A DNA stretch of 51,726 bases from Phoronis australis (taxonomy: Eukaryota; Phoronida; Phoronidae), in the NCBI GenBank assembly GCA_002633005.1, contig NMRA01000849.1:69571-121296 (forward strand), given 5' to 3'. Both the position numbers and the translations under genes were made by a program. Under the pieces are notes generated by a model, which saw only the letters and a list, made by a program, of their open reading frames with translations, made no database searches and was not told the origin of the DNA. Shown here one piece after another: positions 32,483-43,744 of the stretch. Every line of letters starts with the position of its first letter. Position 1 is the stretch's first letter.

Positions 32483-32714
32483 GAAACTTTGGTCAAAAAT
32501 GACTCATTCCACACCAAGAAATTGCCTCATTTTGCCCCCCAGAACACTTCCCTTGTATCTCCTAAACTACCGAACTTTGTGGTGTCATACTTCACCCATT
32601 TTCTCTCATCACTAATGTGATTCATCAGAATAAACATGGATCTGAATGGCTGACCCCCCACCTTGCCGCTTGTTGGCTGTACAGTGGTCGGTGGATCCGT
32701 GGACTGACACTTAA
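32483..32714 (-). repeat. near-identical inverted repeat, copy 1
   Basis: The reverse complement matches 39822-40052 over about 230 bp with only around a dozen differences by eye. Shared blocks include CAGTCCACGGATCCACCGAC, AAGCGGCAAGGTGGGG, ATTCAGATCCATG, GAAGTATGAC and AATGAGTCATTTTTGACC. The repeat is non-coding. Confidence 0.9.
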
Positions 32715-33804
32715 TTACCCATAGTCTTTAGAAAATTTAATATGCTTTTGACTAAGAGCATTAATAAGGGTGTTATTTGCTACACGTACTAATGGAAACT
32801 CCAGAAATAGGAAAACTACCATAAAACTTGTAAGAAGTCTATTCACTGAAGAAAAATAATGAGTACAAAGCATGGGTATCAGTGACAATTGTATTGTGAC
32901 TTTCTCATAACATCATATTACCTACATGTACATCTATGAACACAGTGTTTCATTTTAAATGGAATTTAAATGTTTTACGCTATTTGGCACGTGGGAATAT
33001 CGTCCAGCACCAACATACATTTATCGAAGGCTTCAAACTGATAACCTCTGCAGTGCTGTGACGGTTTGAATGGCCTTCACAAAGTAGCTTTCGTCACTCA
33101 ATAGGGCCAAAGTGAGTACTATTTCACTTTCCAATTTATAGTGTTTGTGATAGCCAAATTCTCTAGCATCTCATTAACTCATAGCTAAAGTTTGATTTTT
33201 AGTCCTGTGAGCAGAACAGTTAAATAAACCATACTGCAGAGACACTACAGGTAGATGACTGGTGGCAATGGCAAACCTCTAATATCCAAAACATCTCTTA
33301 CTTAGTGCCTATAGCTCAATTATTTAGTTTCAGTTCATGTAACCAAAATAAAATTTTACTTTTTTCTCATTGCTTTGATGTGAGAATTTTTACACCGAAT
33401 CATGAAAACGTGTTTCTAAGTCTCAAGTAATTAAATTAAATAAAATACGCTAAGTCAAAACACGATTAACTGACACTTGTCTTGGCAACTACATGCACAT
33501 GCAGGTTTAGGTCTGTAACCCAACTCATTTTGAAAGCTGTGCTCTACAACTTAAATGTAACTGCCATAACCTTAATCAATTGAATCAGTTAAAAACTTCC
33601 GTTTTGTTTGCAAGACAAAAGCTACTTATTTATTAGTGAAACATAAAAGTCACTTAACAATCAAATTGACAAAAATACAATGTTGAAATCAAAAACTCAC
33701 CATTTAATCTATGCAGCTCTTGACAACCAATTGGTGACACGTAATTAAAATAAACATTGCAGGTAACTTGTTGTTAAATAAAACCATCTAGAAATTCCCT
33801 AAGT
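32715..33804. other. gene-free stretch, nothing identified
   Basis: AT-rich, no long open frames, no feature seen. Confidence 0.4.
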
Positions 33805-33995
33805 CTTGAAATTCAATAGCCATTCACTTGCACGACATCCTGAAAATTTCTAAGTCCTCATATTCAATAACTATTCAATTCCGAACTGCCAAAATTGTTC
33901 TAAGTCCTGGAATTCAATAGCCATTCAATACAGAACAGCTAAAAATTTTTTAAGTGCAGTCATTCAATAACCGTTCAATAGCCATTCAATTGACG
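33805..33995. repeat. CAATAGCCATT minisatellite, cluster 2
   Basis: ATTCAATAGCCATTCA-type units separated by recurring spacers containing CTAAGTCCT(G/C). The spacer plus motif repeats about every 60 bp, unlike the tight tandem of cluster 1 at 24100-24325. Confidence 0.75.
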
Positions 33996-34080
33996 GCATG
34001 CCGTATTCGCCGTAATAACAGCCCATGCCCCTATAAGCGCCCCCACGCGTTTTCAGACTTTGCTGAAATAAGTGCCCAGT
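33996..34080. repeat. AATAAGCGCCC-type repeat, second copy
   Basis: GCATGCCGTATTCGCCGTAA followed by CTATAAGCGCCCCC and AATAAGTGCCC. Related in inverted orientation to 3175-3300. Confidence 0.5.
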
Positions 34081-36959
34081 CCTTGAACGTGTACCTGTGA
34101 ACAATGACGTACCTACAGTCCTAAAACTCGGCTACAGTAACGTCTTCAGTTTATCAAAAAATTTGTGCACGGGTCTTCTAGACCACCAGCTGCACTGCTA
34201 CTTTTGTATTTAGCCGTGACTTTACACTTCAAAGTAACGCCGCGCTTCAAAAAGAACAAAACAGCGTTGCTACGCACTCGTGACGACCGTGTCCCACTAT
34301 GGTCAGACCTTTCAGTAGACACATCGAATGTGTCATGAATAAAAATAACTCGGTGTTAAACGCACGTGGCCAGGAAGCGAGTGCTACATACATGAACCTG
34401 TCATCAAAGACATTAGTCGGGAACTATCCATTCATGAAACGGGTAGCATAGCATCGATAAGAAATGATTGTTGGCACTAATTTCCGACAATTTGTAATAC
34501 TATAAAACACGTTTACGTTACTTTTGAGATGGATTGTTTGATTAACCATAATTGATGTTTTTATGCCGAATATCCGATAAAATGACAACTGACAGTGAAT
34601 GCTTACACACCCTTACACCGAAAAATAACTGTCAGATAGTTACGTGCGCATCCAGCTACACGGCGACTAATATGGGCCTTATCGAGAGAAATGTCAAAAG
34701 TTTTTAGCACGAGACCGGCAAGTGCTGAATGAAACACGCTCTGGTTTAGGCGTACTGCTTGTGCAAACTTCTTTACAAACATCTAGCTATTTAGATGGCG
34801 TGGCTCTGGCCAAAATACGGTCTCTGCTTTGGCAAATGAACTCTGGTGACACGCACGCGCTCGCTTACTCGCAGACGAACTTCAAAACAAACGTCACGTG
34901 ACAACAACATGTGTGTTCGTCCACACATTTTTCTCGCCGTGTTGCCGATCATACATATAGATAGCACGATGTTGCACAGATTTGTACTTAAACCTGCCGT
35001 TATTCCAGACTCCATGGGAACTTAAGAAATCTTAGAAACGCTACTTATCAAACTTAATCAGGATTTCAGGTAATTTGCTTGAGTCGAAACCATTTTTATT
35101 CACGCATTGAAGTTGCCATATCGAATACGGCGATTTCGAGGCAGTCAGTCGGCGAGTTTTCGCCCTCGGAGTTCAGCACAATTTTCTGTAAAATGATCGT
35201 AATTTAGCAGCAAAGTTTGACAAATGTGTTGGTTGAAATTTCTTCTATAGCATCTGCACTGACGATAATTCAGTACTTATTACACATCGTTACCAGTGGC
35301 AGCCAATCGTTGCAGAGACGAGCAGATGCCGGCGCGATATTGTCTAACGTAATCTCGTTCTCATTTTTCAGACAGTTCTCCAGCGCGCATTACGTCACAA
35401 CGAAAAGACACTATAATCTACATAGTCAATGAATACCTGGTTTGCAATGTTGCTGGATACCCACCGCCACGGTAATTTCTTGGAGCTTCAGGCTTGACTG
35501 TCCTGTAGACCGTTACCTGTTTTGTCGTAAAGAATGCGTTCACTTATATCCGTTCCCATGTGGTTTTGTTGCGCATGTTCTGCTTGATAGTCATGTCGTT
35601 TGGTTGACTGTTCGATATCTCAGAAACCCCAGGTCAGGTCTTGATAATGCAACTTTTGTGTGTTTCTTGGGATGAGGAACTTTTTACCATGATATCTACA
35701 TGTAGTCATCTAATTGATGGATTTCAGTGAAATTTAACTGAGATCGAGAGAAGTGCACGGGTACATTCAAAAATCACTGAACCGTGTCCAGTAGGTGTCC
35801 TGACTTGGTGGTAGGGAAAAACGCTGCACGGTACGTGCTATGACGTACGTCGATAGTGCAAAGGTCCCCTATTTGCAAATTTTTATTTCAACTTTGCAAG
35901 TTGAGAGTGAATACAACTGCACTTTTTAGTTGAATTTGTTAAAATAGCATTTCCGGTTATTCCTGCTATGGTCAGGAGGTTGCTAGGTGTAATAAGAAAA
36001 TATCGCTAGAGCATCTGAAAACTTTTAGCCATTTTCAAAAATTATTAGCAAGTTACCTTTTCTTTTCCCAACCCCTCAATTGGTAAACATATCGCTACAG
36101 AGATCAAACTGTTTATGTTTCGTGTTATGCACAGGTCCTTTACATCAATGTACTATAAAAAAACGTTTGCCTTAAAAAAATGATCAACATTTCAAGGTCA
36201 CGTGGCAACCTAAGAAGCTGGAGGAGATGTCAGCCAGCATGGGTATTATTATGGCCTAAAGGTTTTGGCAGCCCCCCATCCCAAGGTTAGGATGGGGTAC
36301 GCTGAGGACATGCCTTGGGCATTCCATTTATATTGACGTAAAAATATGTTCAGATATTTCCCCCTGTCCTCTGGTTTAATCGGGGTACGCTGTCCAGGTG
36401 GGCATTTTGAAGGGTGAGACATTTAGGTGAACAACGTTAACATAAATTGCGACTGGCAAAATGAAGCTGAATTGTGTAGTGAATGTAAAACTCGTTAAGT
36501 AACAAACTGACATTTACACTTTTTACTTTGCTTTCTTTAGCCCGCTGCCGAAATGCAAACGGGTCCTAGTCTCTCAAAATCTTTTTACACTTGCGACATT
36601 AGGCAAGCTACATGTAAATATAGGTACATGAACATGTACGACTTGTGACCTGTTTTGATATAAAAAATGTATAACATTTTCGGTCTTTCTGGAATGTTCC
36701 GCGCCTTTTGTTCTGTTGTGAATGTTGGTTTGTGTGGTCTCGTCTTTCGTGTTGTCTCATGTGTTCGTGTTCGTCCGTGGGTTTCCGAATGTTGTAAGTT
36801 CTAGTATTGTCACGTGACTGGGGACTCAAGAGAGCTCTCTCTTCGTGTGGCCCTGCTGCACGCAGGACGTCTGCGTTTGTGGATCTTCATCTGAAGCGTG
36901 TATTCAAGCTTTCATAGGATTAAAGGTAAGCTGCACGAGTTCTGTGTATCAAGTCACAA
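34081..36959. other. gene-free stretch, nothing firm
   Basis: Holds two copies of a GGGGTACGCTG phrase (36294 and 36382), each next to a short C/T-rich stretch, suggesting a small old duplication. The other open frames carry no motif. Confidence 0.35.
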
Positions 36960-37185
36960 CATTTGGCGTACAGCACACATCACGAATTTTTGGCCGCCCG
37001 GTCGGAAATTGGTCGACGACTAGCCGTCGACCGGTCGGCTAATTTGCCGACCGGTCGGCTAAAAATTAGGCAGCCGCCCGCAGTGCCGACTCATAAGGCG
37101 ACTCCCCAGCCGACCCTTCAGCCGACCCTTCAGCCGACCGGCCATCAGCTGACCAGCTGGTCGGCTGCTATTTTTAGGCTAGAGT
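36960..37185. repeat. GC-rich palindromic CGGTCGGC repeat
   Basis: Contrasts sharply with the AT-rich flanks. It contains GACCGGTCGGCTAA twice in tandem, the perfect palindrome GCCGACCGGTCGGC, CAGCCGACCCTT twice in tandem, and CAGCTGACCAGCTGG. The strand can fold into several hairpins. The frame through it is compositional (Pro/Thr/Gln-rich). Confidence 0.8.
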
Positions 37186-39821
37186 AGCAGTTGCGTAAAA
37201 GGTTGTCAGGCTGATACCACTTTGCGTGTCGATGCATATTCGTCTTAGCACAGGGTCAAATAAATTAACCTAGTTTTACTGTCTCCGTTACATGAGTTCA
37301 CGTCGGTTGTGTAATACCACTAATTCGAAGGTTGAAGGCAAGCGGTAATAGTAAACATTGGATTATGGACAATGCAACAAGTTTTGGATGAAAAACGTGA
37401 AAGTTTTCTTTACATTTGATCTTTAATTTGACTCGTGACGTTAACAAGATGTATTAGATCGGTTGCTTCCCGGTCAATACAACGCTGTAGTCATTTTGTA
37501 AACGCAGCTATTTTAGCAGTCTTCGCCCGCAGTTGATTTCAATTTGTTTGTGTAACGCCAAACTGCATCTTTTTGCGTTTTTTAAGTTAGTTACCGGCCT
37601 CCTGTCACGTGCCCATGATGATGGATTAGTGAGTGAGTTCTTACACCGCGAAAAGCTCTCACTCCAGGGATTTTATTTTCATAGTATTGACCCAAGCAGT
37701 ACAGACGCGAAATTCACGGTCCAGTATGCCCTAAACCCACGGACTTCGATGGTTCTAACTTCGAAATCATATTATGGTTACGATTTACACGAACTAAGAC
37801 GGTGACATCACCACAGTTGAGGCTACAGCAAAGTAGCCTTGCGCATTCCGGTTTCAGTGTATCGGTGACAAAATCTGGACTAGCAGCTACATGTATACAC
37901 GTAGTCCCCTATCAGTTGGTCGTTCACGTTGTTCCAAAAATAAATATTTTCTGTCAACAACATATTGACTTATGCAAAAGAAAACAATTGTGAACGGCAA
38001 GATGTGAATACGTGGTGAAGAGGTATTTGTCTCTACGCGGCATATGTGCGTGAAACTTTGGTAAAGCGATTGCGATGGCAAAAAATGATAGAAAATAAAC
38101 AAAGGTGCACTTTTGAGAAGCAAAGTGTCTGGTGATCTTGATAGCGAACATGTATGATCTGGCCACATCAGGTAGTAAGTGACGCTGAATGAGAAATGGT
38201 AACTACATGTTTGGCGCGAAAATAAAAAATCATGCTTGTATTGCCAGCCACCCCCCTCCCCGAATTTTGCACATTCTAATGAGTCACCACTCGAGATTTG
38301 GTTCCGTTTCAGTCCAAAAATCGCATAATAATTCTGTGCTCAGCTGTAAGAAAAAACACAATTTTTTGAAACGGTGCTCAGTCTTAATAAAGTTTCCAGC
38401 ATGAGAGCGCTTTGATCAGAAATGCCAAGCACACGCAGAGTTGTAAGACACAGACTTTGGCGTTTCCGTATGTCCACAAAAGTGCTTTGAGCAGTTTGTA
38501 CAAATTTGTTCATTTCGCTTTTCTGCACTGACGACTATGATCAACAAGGTGTTTTAACTACACTTTTGAGTGCATTTTCAAAAATAAATGTTTGGTTGGT
38601 GAATTCAGCGAGTCGGTGCCCACGGGCAGGAAAACGTATCTGCGTAAATAAAGAGTTGCGTTTTCAAAACATTCAGAGCATGATCTCAATGACTACCTGA
38701 GACAGAAAATAAAACCGATTACCAATTTAAACAGAAACTTGTCCAATGAATATATAGCTCTTGGAAAACTGTTACCCCGAAGAAATGTGCAAAATACGAA
38801 CGTCGTTTACGAAAGATTTTCCCAGAAGTGATTCGTTGCAGTGGAGCCGCACGGGATAGTAAAAACACTGTGCTGTGCACTAGTTACCTGAATGGAAAGC
38901 TGAAGCGAAAAAATCCAGAACACACATATTCTATTCAGGAATTGAAATCTCTGTAGAATCAAAAACAATTGGCAACCAGGATTTATTGCGTTAGAAAACT
39001 TATCACGCCCGAAGAGAATTGTTTTTATGCCCGGAGACTACGTGATCACCCATTATGCAATGATGACAATCCAGTGTGTACCTATACATTGGCATCTATT
39101 GTAAAACGTGGATTAGACGAAAGAAATTCAACCCCATTTCGAAGATAATACATGTATGTGTGTTGTCGGCGAGAGGTTGAACATATAGCCCTTGTTTAGT
39201 ATAGTACGGACAGTATCACTTTGAAAGATCAATGCTTGGGGATGGTGACGTGGTGTTCTGGCGTGAAAGTTACTGATATGGTAAGTTTTTGAGCCTGACT
39301 TATTAAATTTTCAGTTCGGTCGTATTTTATTTTGATCCTGAAGTGAAGAATTTTTGGTCCTCACTTGATAAATTATAGGTGCTGATGTGATAAATTTTCA
39401 GTCTTGACGTGGTGAATTTGGTCTTTATTTGCTCTTTGGTCTTCTGTGTGAAAACAATCTCAATGTATCGGATTGTTTTAATTCCTGCTTAAGTAAAATG
39501 TCTGGTTTTGAGATATTTATTTTTGGTCGTGGAGAGTTTGCATGTTTTGCTTGGTTTTAATCATGCATAGAAAAGATATGTCGTTAAATGTTTCAAATTA
39601 GGCCTCCCATAAATGGGGGGAGAGCAGGTTGTGTATTATCGTACTATGTAACTTCTAATATAAATCTAGGTGTTCGTGATTTAGTAATACTATGAAAAAT
39701 GAGTAATTATGACTATGAAAAATGAGTAGTTGAGGCTTCTTTTGAAATACTGTATCCTTTGTACATGCCTGGTGTACATGGCTCAGTGTGATATTATCTA
39801 AGCTTTATTATCCTCTATGGC
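37186..39821. other. gene-free stretch with weak ORF remnants
   Basis: The frame at 37533-37805 (+) and a frame from about 38785 to 39148 (+, one TAG inside) have protein-like composition but no recognisable domain. Nothing else is supported. Confidence 0.3.
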
Positions 39822-40052
39822 TTAAGTATCAGTCCACGGATCCACCGACCACTGTACAGCCAACAAGCGGCAAGGTGGGGGGTCAGCCATTCAGATCCAT
39901 GTTTAGTCTGATAAATCACATTAGGGATGAGAGAAATCGGGTGAAGTATGACCCCACAAAGTTTGGTGGTTTAGGAGATACAAGGGAAGTGTTCTTGGGG
40001 GCAAAATGAGGCAATTTCTTGTTGTGGAATGAGTCATTTTTGACCAAATTTT
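39822..40052 (+). repeat. near-identical inverted repeat, copy 2
   Basis: Partner of 32483-32714 in the opposite orientation, 7.1 kb away. An ambiguous base (N) lies just past the end at 40055. The open frame through it is not conserved as coding in the other copy. Confidence 0.9.
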
Positions 40053-41325
40053 CTNTGAGTATGATTTACGAGTGGCAGGGCCAAAAAGTAGTGTGGCGGG
40101 CCGCCAAAAAGTTTACACGCGGAGGAAACCCTGGAAATTAATGTTGGCAACTTTTAATTCAGAAACAGTATCTAATGTTTCAATGTTGAAACTACTGACA
40201 GAGAAGACATGTCAATCATTTGCACATGTTCAGTTGCAAGTGTTTTCCAATGCTATCTCTTCTCTCAGTGGTGTTATTGTAAATAGCTATTAGTACTTGA
40301 TATAGTGGCACGACCTTGGTTAACTTCAAACTGGTGTTTCAGAGCTGTAGTTTCTGTTTTTTTATTTTTTTAACACCAAAAGCTAAATAAATGACATTAT
40401 TTTAATACTATATTGTGCCATAAGACTGTGTTGAAAATTTTTGAGTTTGCGCTTGTTTCATACTTTTCAATGTGCGTTTTAATGTTTCAGTATAGAACAG
40501 CAGTGACACCTGTTCCCAAAATATGAACCGCAAATCATTTGTGCATTTCGGTAGTTGTTTTGACTTCAGCTCTGATCATGACTCATTGTACAGAATATAA
40601 AAGGTAGTTAAGATGATATTATGAACTTAATAACAGCAATTTGACTTGAGATCTCTAAAAACATAGTACACTCATTGTTCAACCAATATCTGTAATATTT
40701 GTTTGGTAGACTATTTGGCTATTTTCGTAAATTTAGAAGTAAAACGTTTGGTCCATGCACTATTTTTAGTAAAAACCTCACTGTGTGTGGGGGATTACTG
40801 GTGAAATGTAATGGGTGGGGCCCGTGGGGGTAAAGCGCCGCTGGCATCATGGACGCCCTGGAATATTGGGAACCCCATTTTGGATACCCTATTTTTGAAA
40901 TCTTGGGTGAAGCCCTACTTGATACTTTTTCATTAAATCGGGCAAACAAATTTCTGTATGAATATGACAGCACCTTTTCTTTTTGTTACGGATTTAACGG
41001 GATTCCGCATCAGCTAGTAGTCATTTTGATTGTTTTCGGGTCTGTTTTTTTGCCATCTGCTTCTGTATCTGCCAAACTGCGCAGAAGATCATTATGAAAT
41101 TGGCAGACGTGTTCCTACTGACAAGAGCATGACAGACGAGGATTTTCAAATTGGTTCAACAGCAATGACATTTTTTCACATCTACAGCTGTATTTCCCAA
41201 ACCCCTTGCAAGATGTTTTTTGATATTTTGCAATGGGGCTTCTCGCGGTGTCGCTGCTGTACTAGTGGTGATTGAATTGCGCTTGCGTCGCTGTCTGCAT
41301 GTAAGCAACTGGTAAAAAGACTGAA
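40053..41325. other. gene-free stretch, nothing firm
   Basis: Overlapping open frames at 40849-41097 and 41030-41275 (+) and 40719-40973 (-). None shows a domain. Confidence 0.3.
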
Positions 41326-41591
41326 ATGTTATCAAAATACATCGTTGCGCTAAGCCTTATTATTGCTATTTTCCCTGGTGTAAGTCTTCGACAGGTGGTC
41401 ACAAATTCCCAAAAGACCTAAGGTTACTACTTTCGTGGAGAATTGTGGTCAAAAGTGTCAACTAACTGACAAAAAGTGTGTGGATGCCGAAGCCCCGTGT
41501 GTGCTCTTTGCATTTCCACACATCACAACAAATGAAGATTAACCCGACTGGCAACTGCCGCGAAGTCGACATCGCCGAGTACCCCAGTTAA
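41326..41591 (+). pseudogene. signal peptide plus decayed PAN/apple-like module, frameshifted
   Basis: The ATG at 41326 opens MLSKYIVALSLIIAIFPG, a clear signal-peptide-like sequence (basic start, hydrophobic core, Pro-Gly turn). That frame stops at about 41422. A second frame (41384-41542) holds ENCGQKC, DKKCVDAEAPCVLFAF, and a third (41532-41591) holds NPTGNCREVDIAEYPS. The last two resemble gene 1 exon b: CVLFAF against CFFALW, and C-x7-YP in both (NCREVDIAEYP, ECSHLNKEQYP). Reading across three frames needs two single-base shifts, so this looks like a dead PAN module. Alternatively only the first 54 bases are real: a GTAAGT donor follows the Gly codon at 41380. Confidence 0.4.
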
Positions 41592-42236
41592 CAGGCATCA
41601 GTAGAATAAACATGGAATCATTAAAATGATCACAAAACCTTACCTTTGTATGAGGTCGTGCTTACTTCCTCTCATAGAAGCACCCTTTTCACGCAATCTC
41701 AGATTCAGTTGGCACGGCTGCAAGTCATTTCACCATGTATTTAAAGGGCTCATGAAATCTAGGCTGCTTATCGCCACTTGTACACACACGCGCCCTCTAG
41801 TTAATGTGAATTTTCCGAATAGCCCCATTGTATTCGTGTTAACTTGATAGCAGATGGACGCATTCGACTACTGCCGGATAGTTTCTAATGGCAGTTTGTT
41901 TTTATGTTTGCCTTTGTTTCTTTGGAATTCTTTGGCGATTTTTTTTTAATTTGGCAAATATCTTTGAGAGACAATGACACCTTCACATTTTTCGATGAGT
42001 TCAATGTATTCTATGCCATCTAATGGCCATTTTTAGGCTAGAAGTAAACACCCGTAGAAGCACGCCATTTGCGGTGCAGTCATGGGCGCGTTTCAAGGCT
42101 CTTGTTTAAAAAGAAGCACTTACATTGACAGGTACTTCTGTTCAAGTGTATTGCAACAACAGTTGTAGCATATGATTTGGGTAGTGAGTGAGATGGAAAT
42201 GTCCGTTTAATGAAACGAAATATTTTTTAATTACAG
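41592..42236. other. stretch upstream of the kinase exon
   Basis: No TATA-type promoter or exon could be fixed. It may contain the kinase promoter/5' leader, or be an intron if the signal-peptide exon at 41326-41379 is spliced to the kinase. Confidence 0.35.
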
Positions 42237-42460
42237 AAAGCTAGCGTGATGGACAGCTCAGACAAGGTAAAGCAAAAGGTACAGAGATATATAAAGGACT
42301 TGACGGATGTTAAACATTGCCCAGTTATTAACCTAAAAGAGCTGAAGTGGAAGGATGACTTTGTTGGTGGCGGTGGCTATGGTTCTGTATACAGAGCAAA
42401 GTTTAGGGATAGACTGCAAGTCGTATTCAAGGTGATAGACCATCACCGCTTCAATAAGAC
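42237..42460 (+). CDS. gene 2 (protein kinase), exon 1: N-lobe with glycine loop and VFK lysine
   Basis: The exon follows the acceptor TTTTTTAATTACAG and ends at GTACGT (42461), phase 2. The ATG at 42249 (G at -3 and +4) is a reasonable start and gives MDSSDKVKQKV. The exon is also open upstream to the acceptor in phase 0. From that ATG, residues 33-50 read KWKDDFVGGGGYGSVYRA, a glycine-rich ATP loop (G40-x-G42-x-x-G45-x-V47). Lys61 in VVFKVI is the ATP-anchoring lysine. Summed over exons 1-6 the product is 296 residues, essentially a bare kinase domain. The pattern suits a TKL/RIPK-like or DSTYK-like serine/threonine kinase, but the subfamily is not certain. Confidence 0.85.
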
Positions 42461-43554
42461 GTACGTTTTTGGGAAATTTATTTTCATTTTAATAGCATAA
42501 TACTATCGTCTTTTGTGTCTTGTACTTTTGTCTGAAATTATGTGAAGTGGAAACAATGGGTTGCTTGTTTTAGAATATCTGAATTGTTGGTGTCCCACTC
42601 AGTTTTCATACAATATTCTATGTGAACTAGTGTTCTCCGTACCTGATAATTCAAACTCAATACAGTGAGTCAAGGCTAAAATCCAAACTCGTTACTGCAA
42701 TGAGTCAAATGTGTTTATGGGAGAACAAAAATGGCAATAAACTCTTCTTTTGTCAGAAAAACCAGCTTTTTATTTAGACCACTGATTCTTTAAAATAGTT
42801 CAGAGCTCAGATTTCATTAGCAGCCTAGTAAAACTCACACAGATCTCAGCACGTATCTTGCAGCTGAAAGTAAGCAGATGGCAGTTGGAATTGTATGACA
42901 ATACACAGAAGGGCCCATTCATAACTCAGTTGGTTTGTCATGCACACTTCCTGTTCATCTACATCTCCCTTTGGTCTGAGAGGGAATTTGGGAGTTACTG
43001 GGCGTTTGAGGTGCTCCTAATTTTCCACGCGAATAAAAAATTGTGCGAACGACCTTGGGTGTTCCAATTTACTCAGTTTGCCAGTTCTTCAATTCAAATA
43101 CCTTGTTTATTATATTCAACAGTCATCATCTACGCATCGTTTGTACCCCCACGTTGACGTAGAAGGTTTCCTTATTTTGGCGACCTCATTTCCCATTTGC
43201 TGACCTGGGAATTTTACCTCGTTGCATTTGGCAATTTGGCATTATGCAGAGCTTCAAGCCCTGGTGTTTGTCATATTGGAGATGATTACAAGGCTTTGAA
43301 AAAACTAACAGTTCTAATTGGTTGAAATCAGACTCTACAAGTTGACTTGCCATGGCGTGCATATAATTTTTATATGCCAAGTATGATCTCAACTAGTAAG
43401 GAACAATTTCATTATAGCGCTGTGTGGTCTAAGACAAATGTTCACTTCTTGGATGGACCATGGGTTCATTGCTACAAATTCATCTCTCACGTCATAGTTT
43501 TTGCTCTATATGTCTCTTGCAGTTAACTTATATTTTTAATTTTCTAATTCTCAG
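42461..43554 (+). other. gene 2 intron 1
   Basis: A phase-2 intron of about 1.1 kb. The open frame at 42858-43157 inside it has no motif. Confidence 0.6.
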
Positions 43555-43744
43555 TCAGAAGAAGCAAATTGCTGCTTGCAGAGAAGCGCGAAATATGTGT
43601 TTGGTCAAACATCAGAGTGTTGTTGAGTTCTACGGAATTGTTCTTGATGATGCCTCCTGCACATATGGTGTTGTCATGGAGCTAATGGACCATGGTTCAC
43701 TTAAAGACCTGATAAGCAAAGTGGAGCTACCAGGTGGTATAAAA
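43555..43744 (+). CDS. gene 2, exon 2: helix C glutamate to hinge
   Basis: The acceptor TTTTCTAATTCTCAG is followed by T, which completes the split Thr codon; the exon then reads QKKQIAACREARNMCLVKH. Glu81 in REARN is the helix-C glutamate that salt-bridges Lys61. The segment VVEFYGIVL is strand 4, and YGVVMELMDHGSLKDLI is the hinge and helix D with the M-E-L-M-x-x-G-S-L pattern common in TKL kinases. It ends GGIK before GTAAGT in phase 0. Confidence 0.88.
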
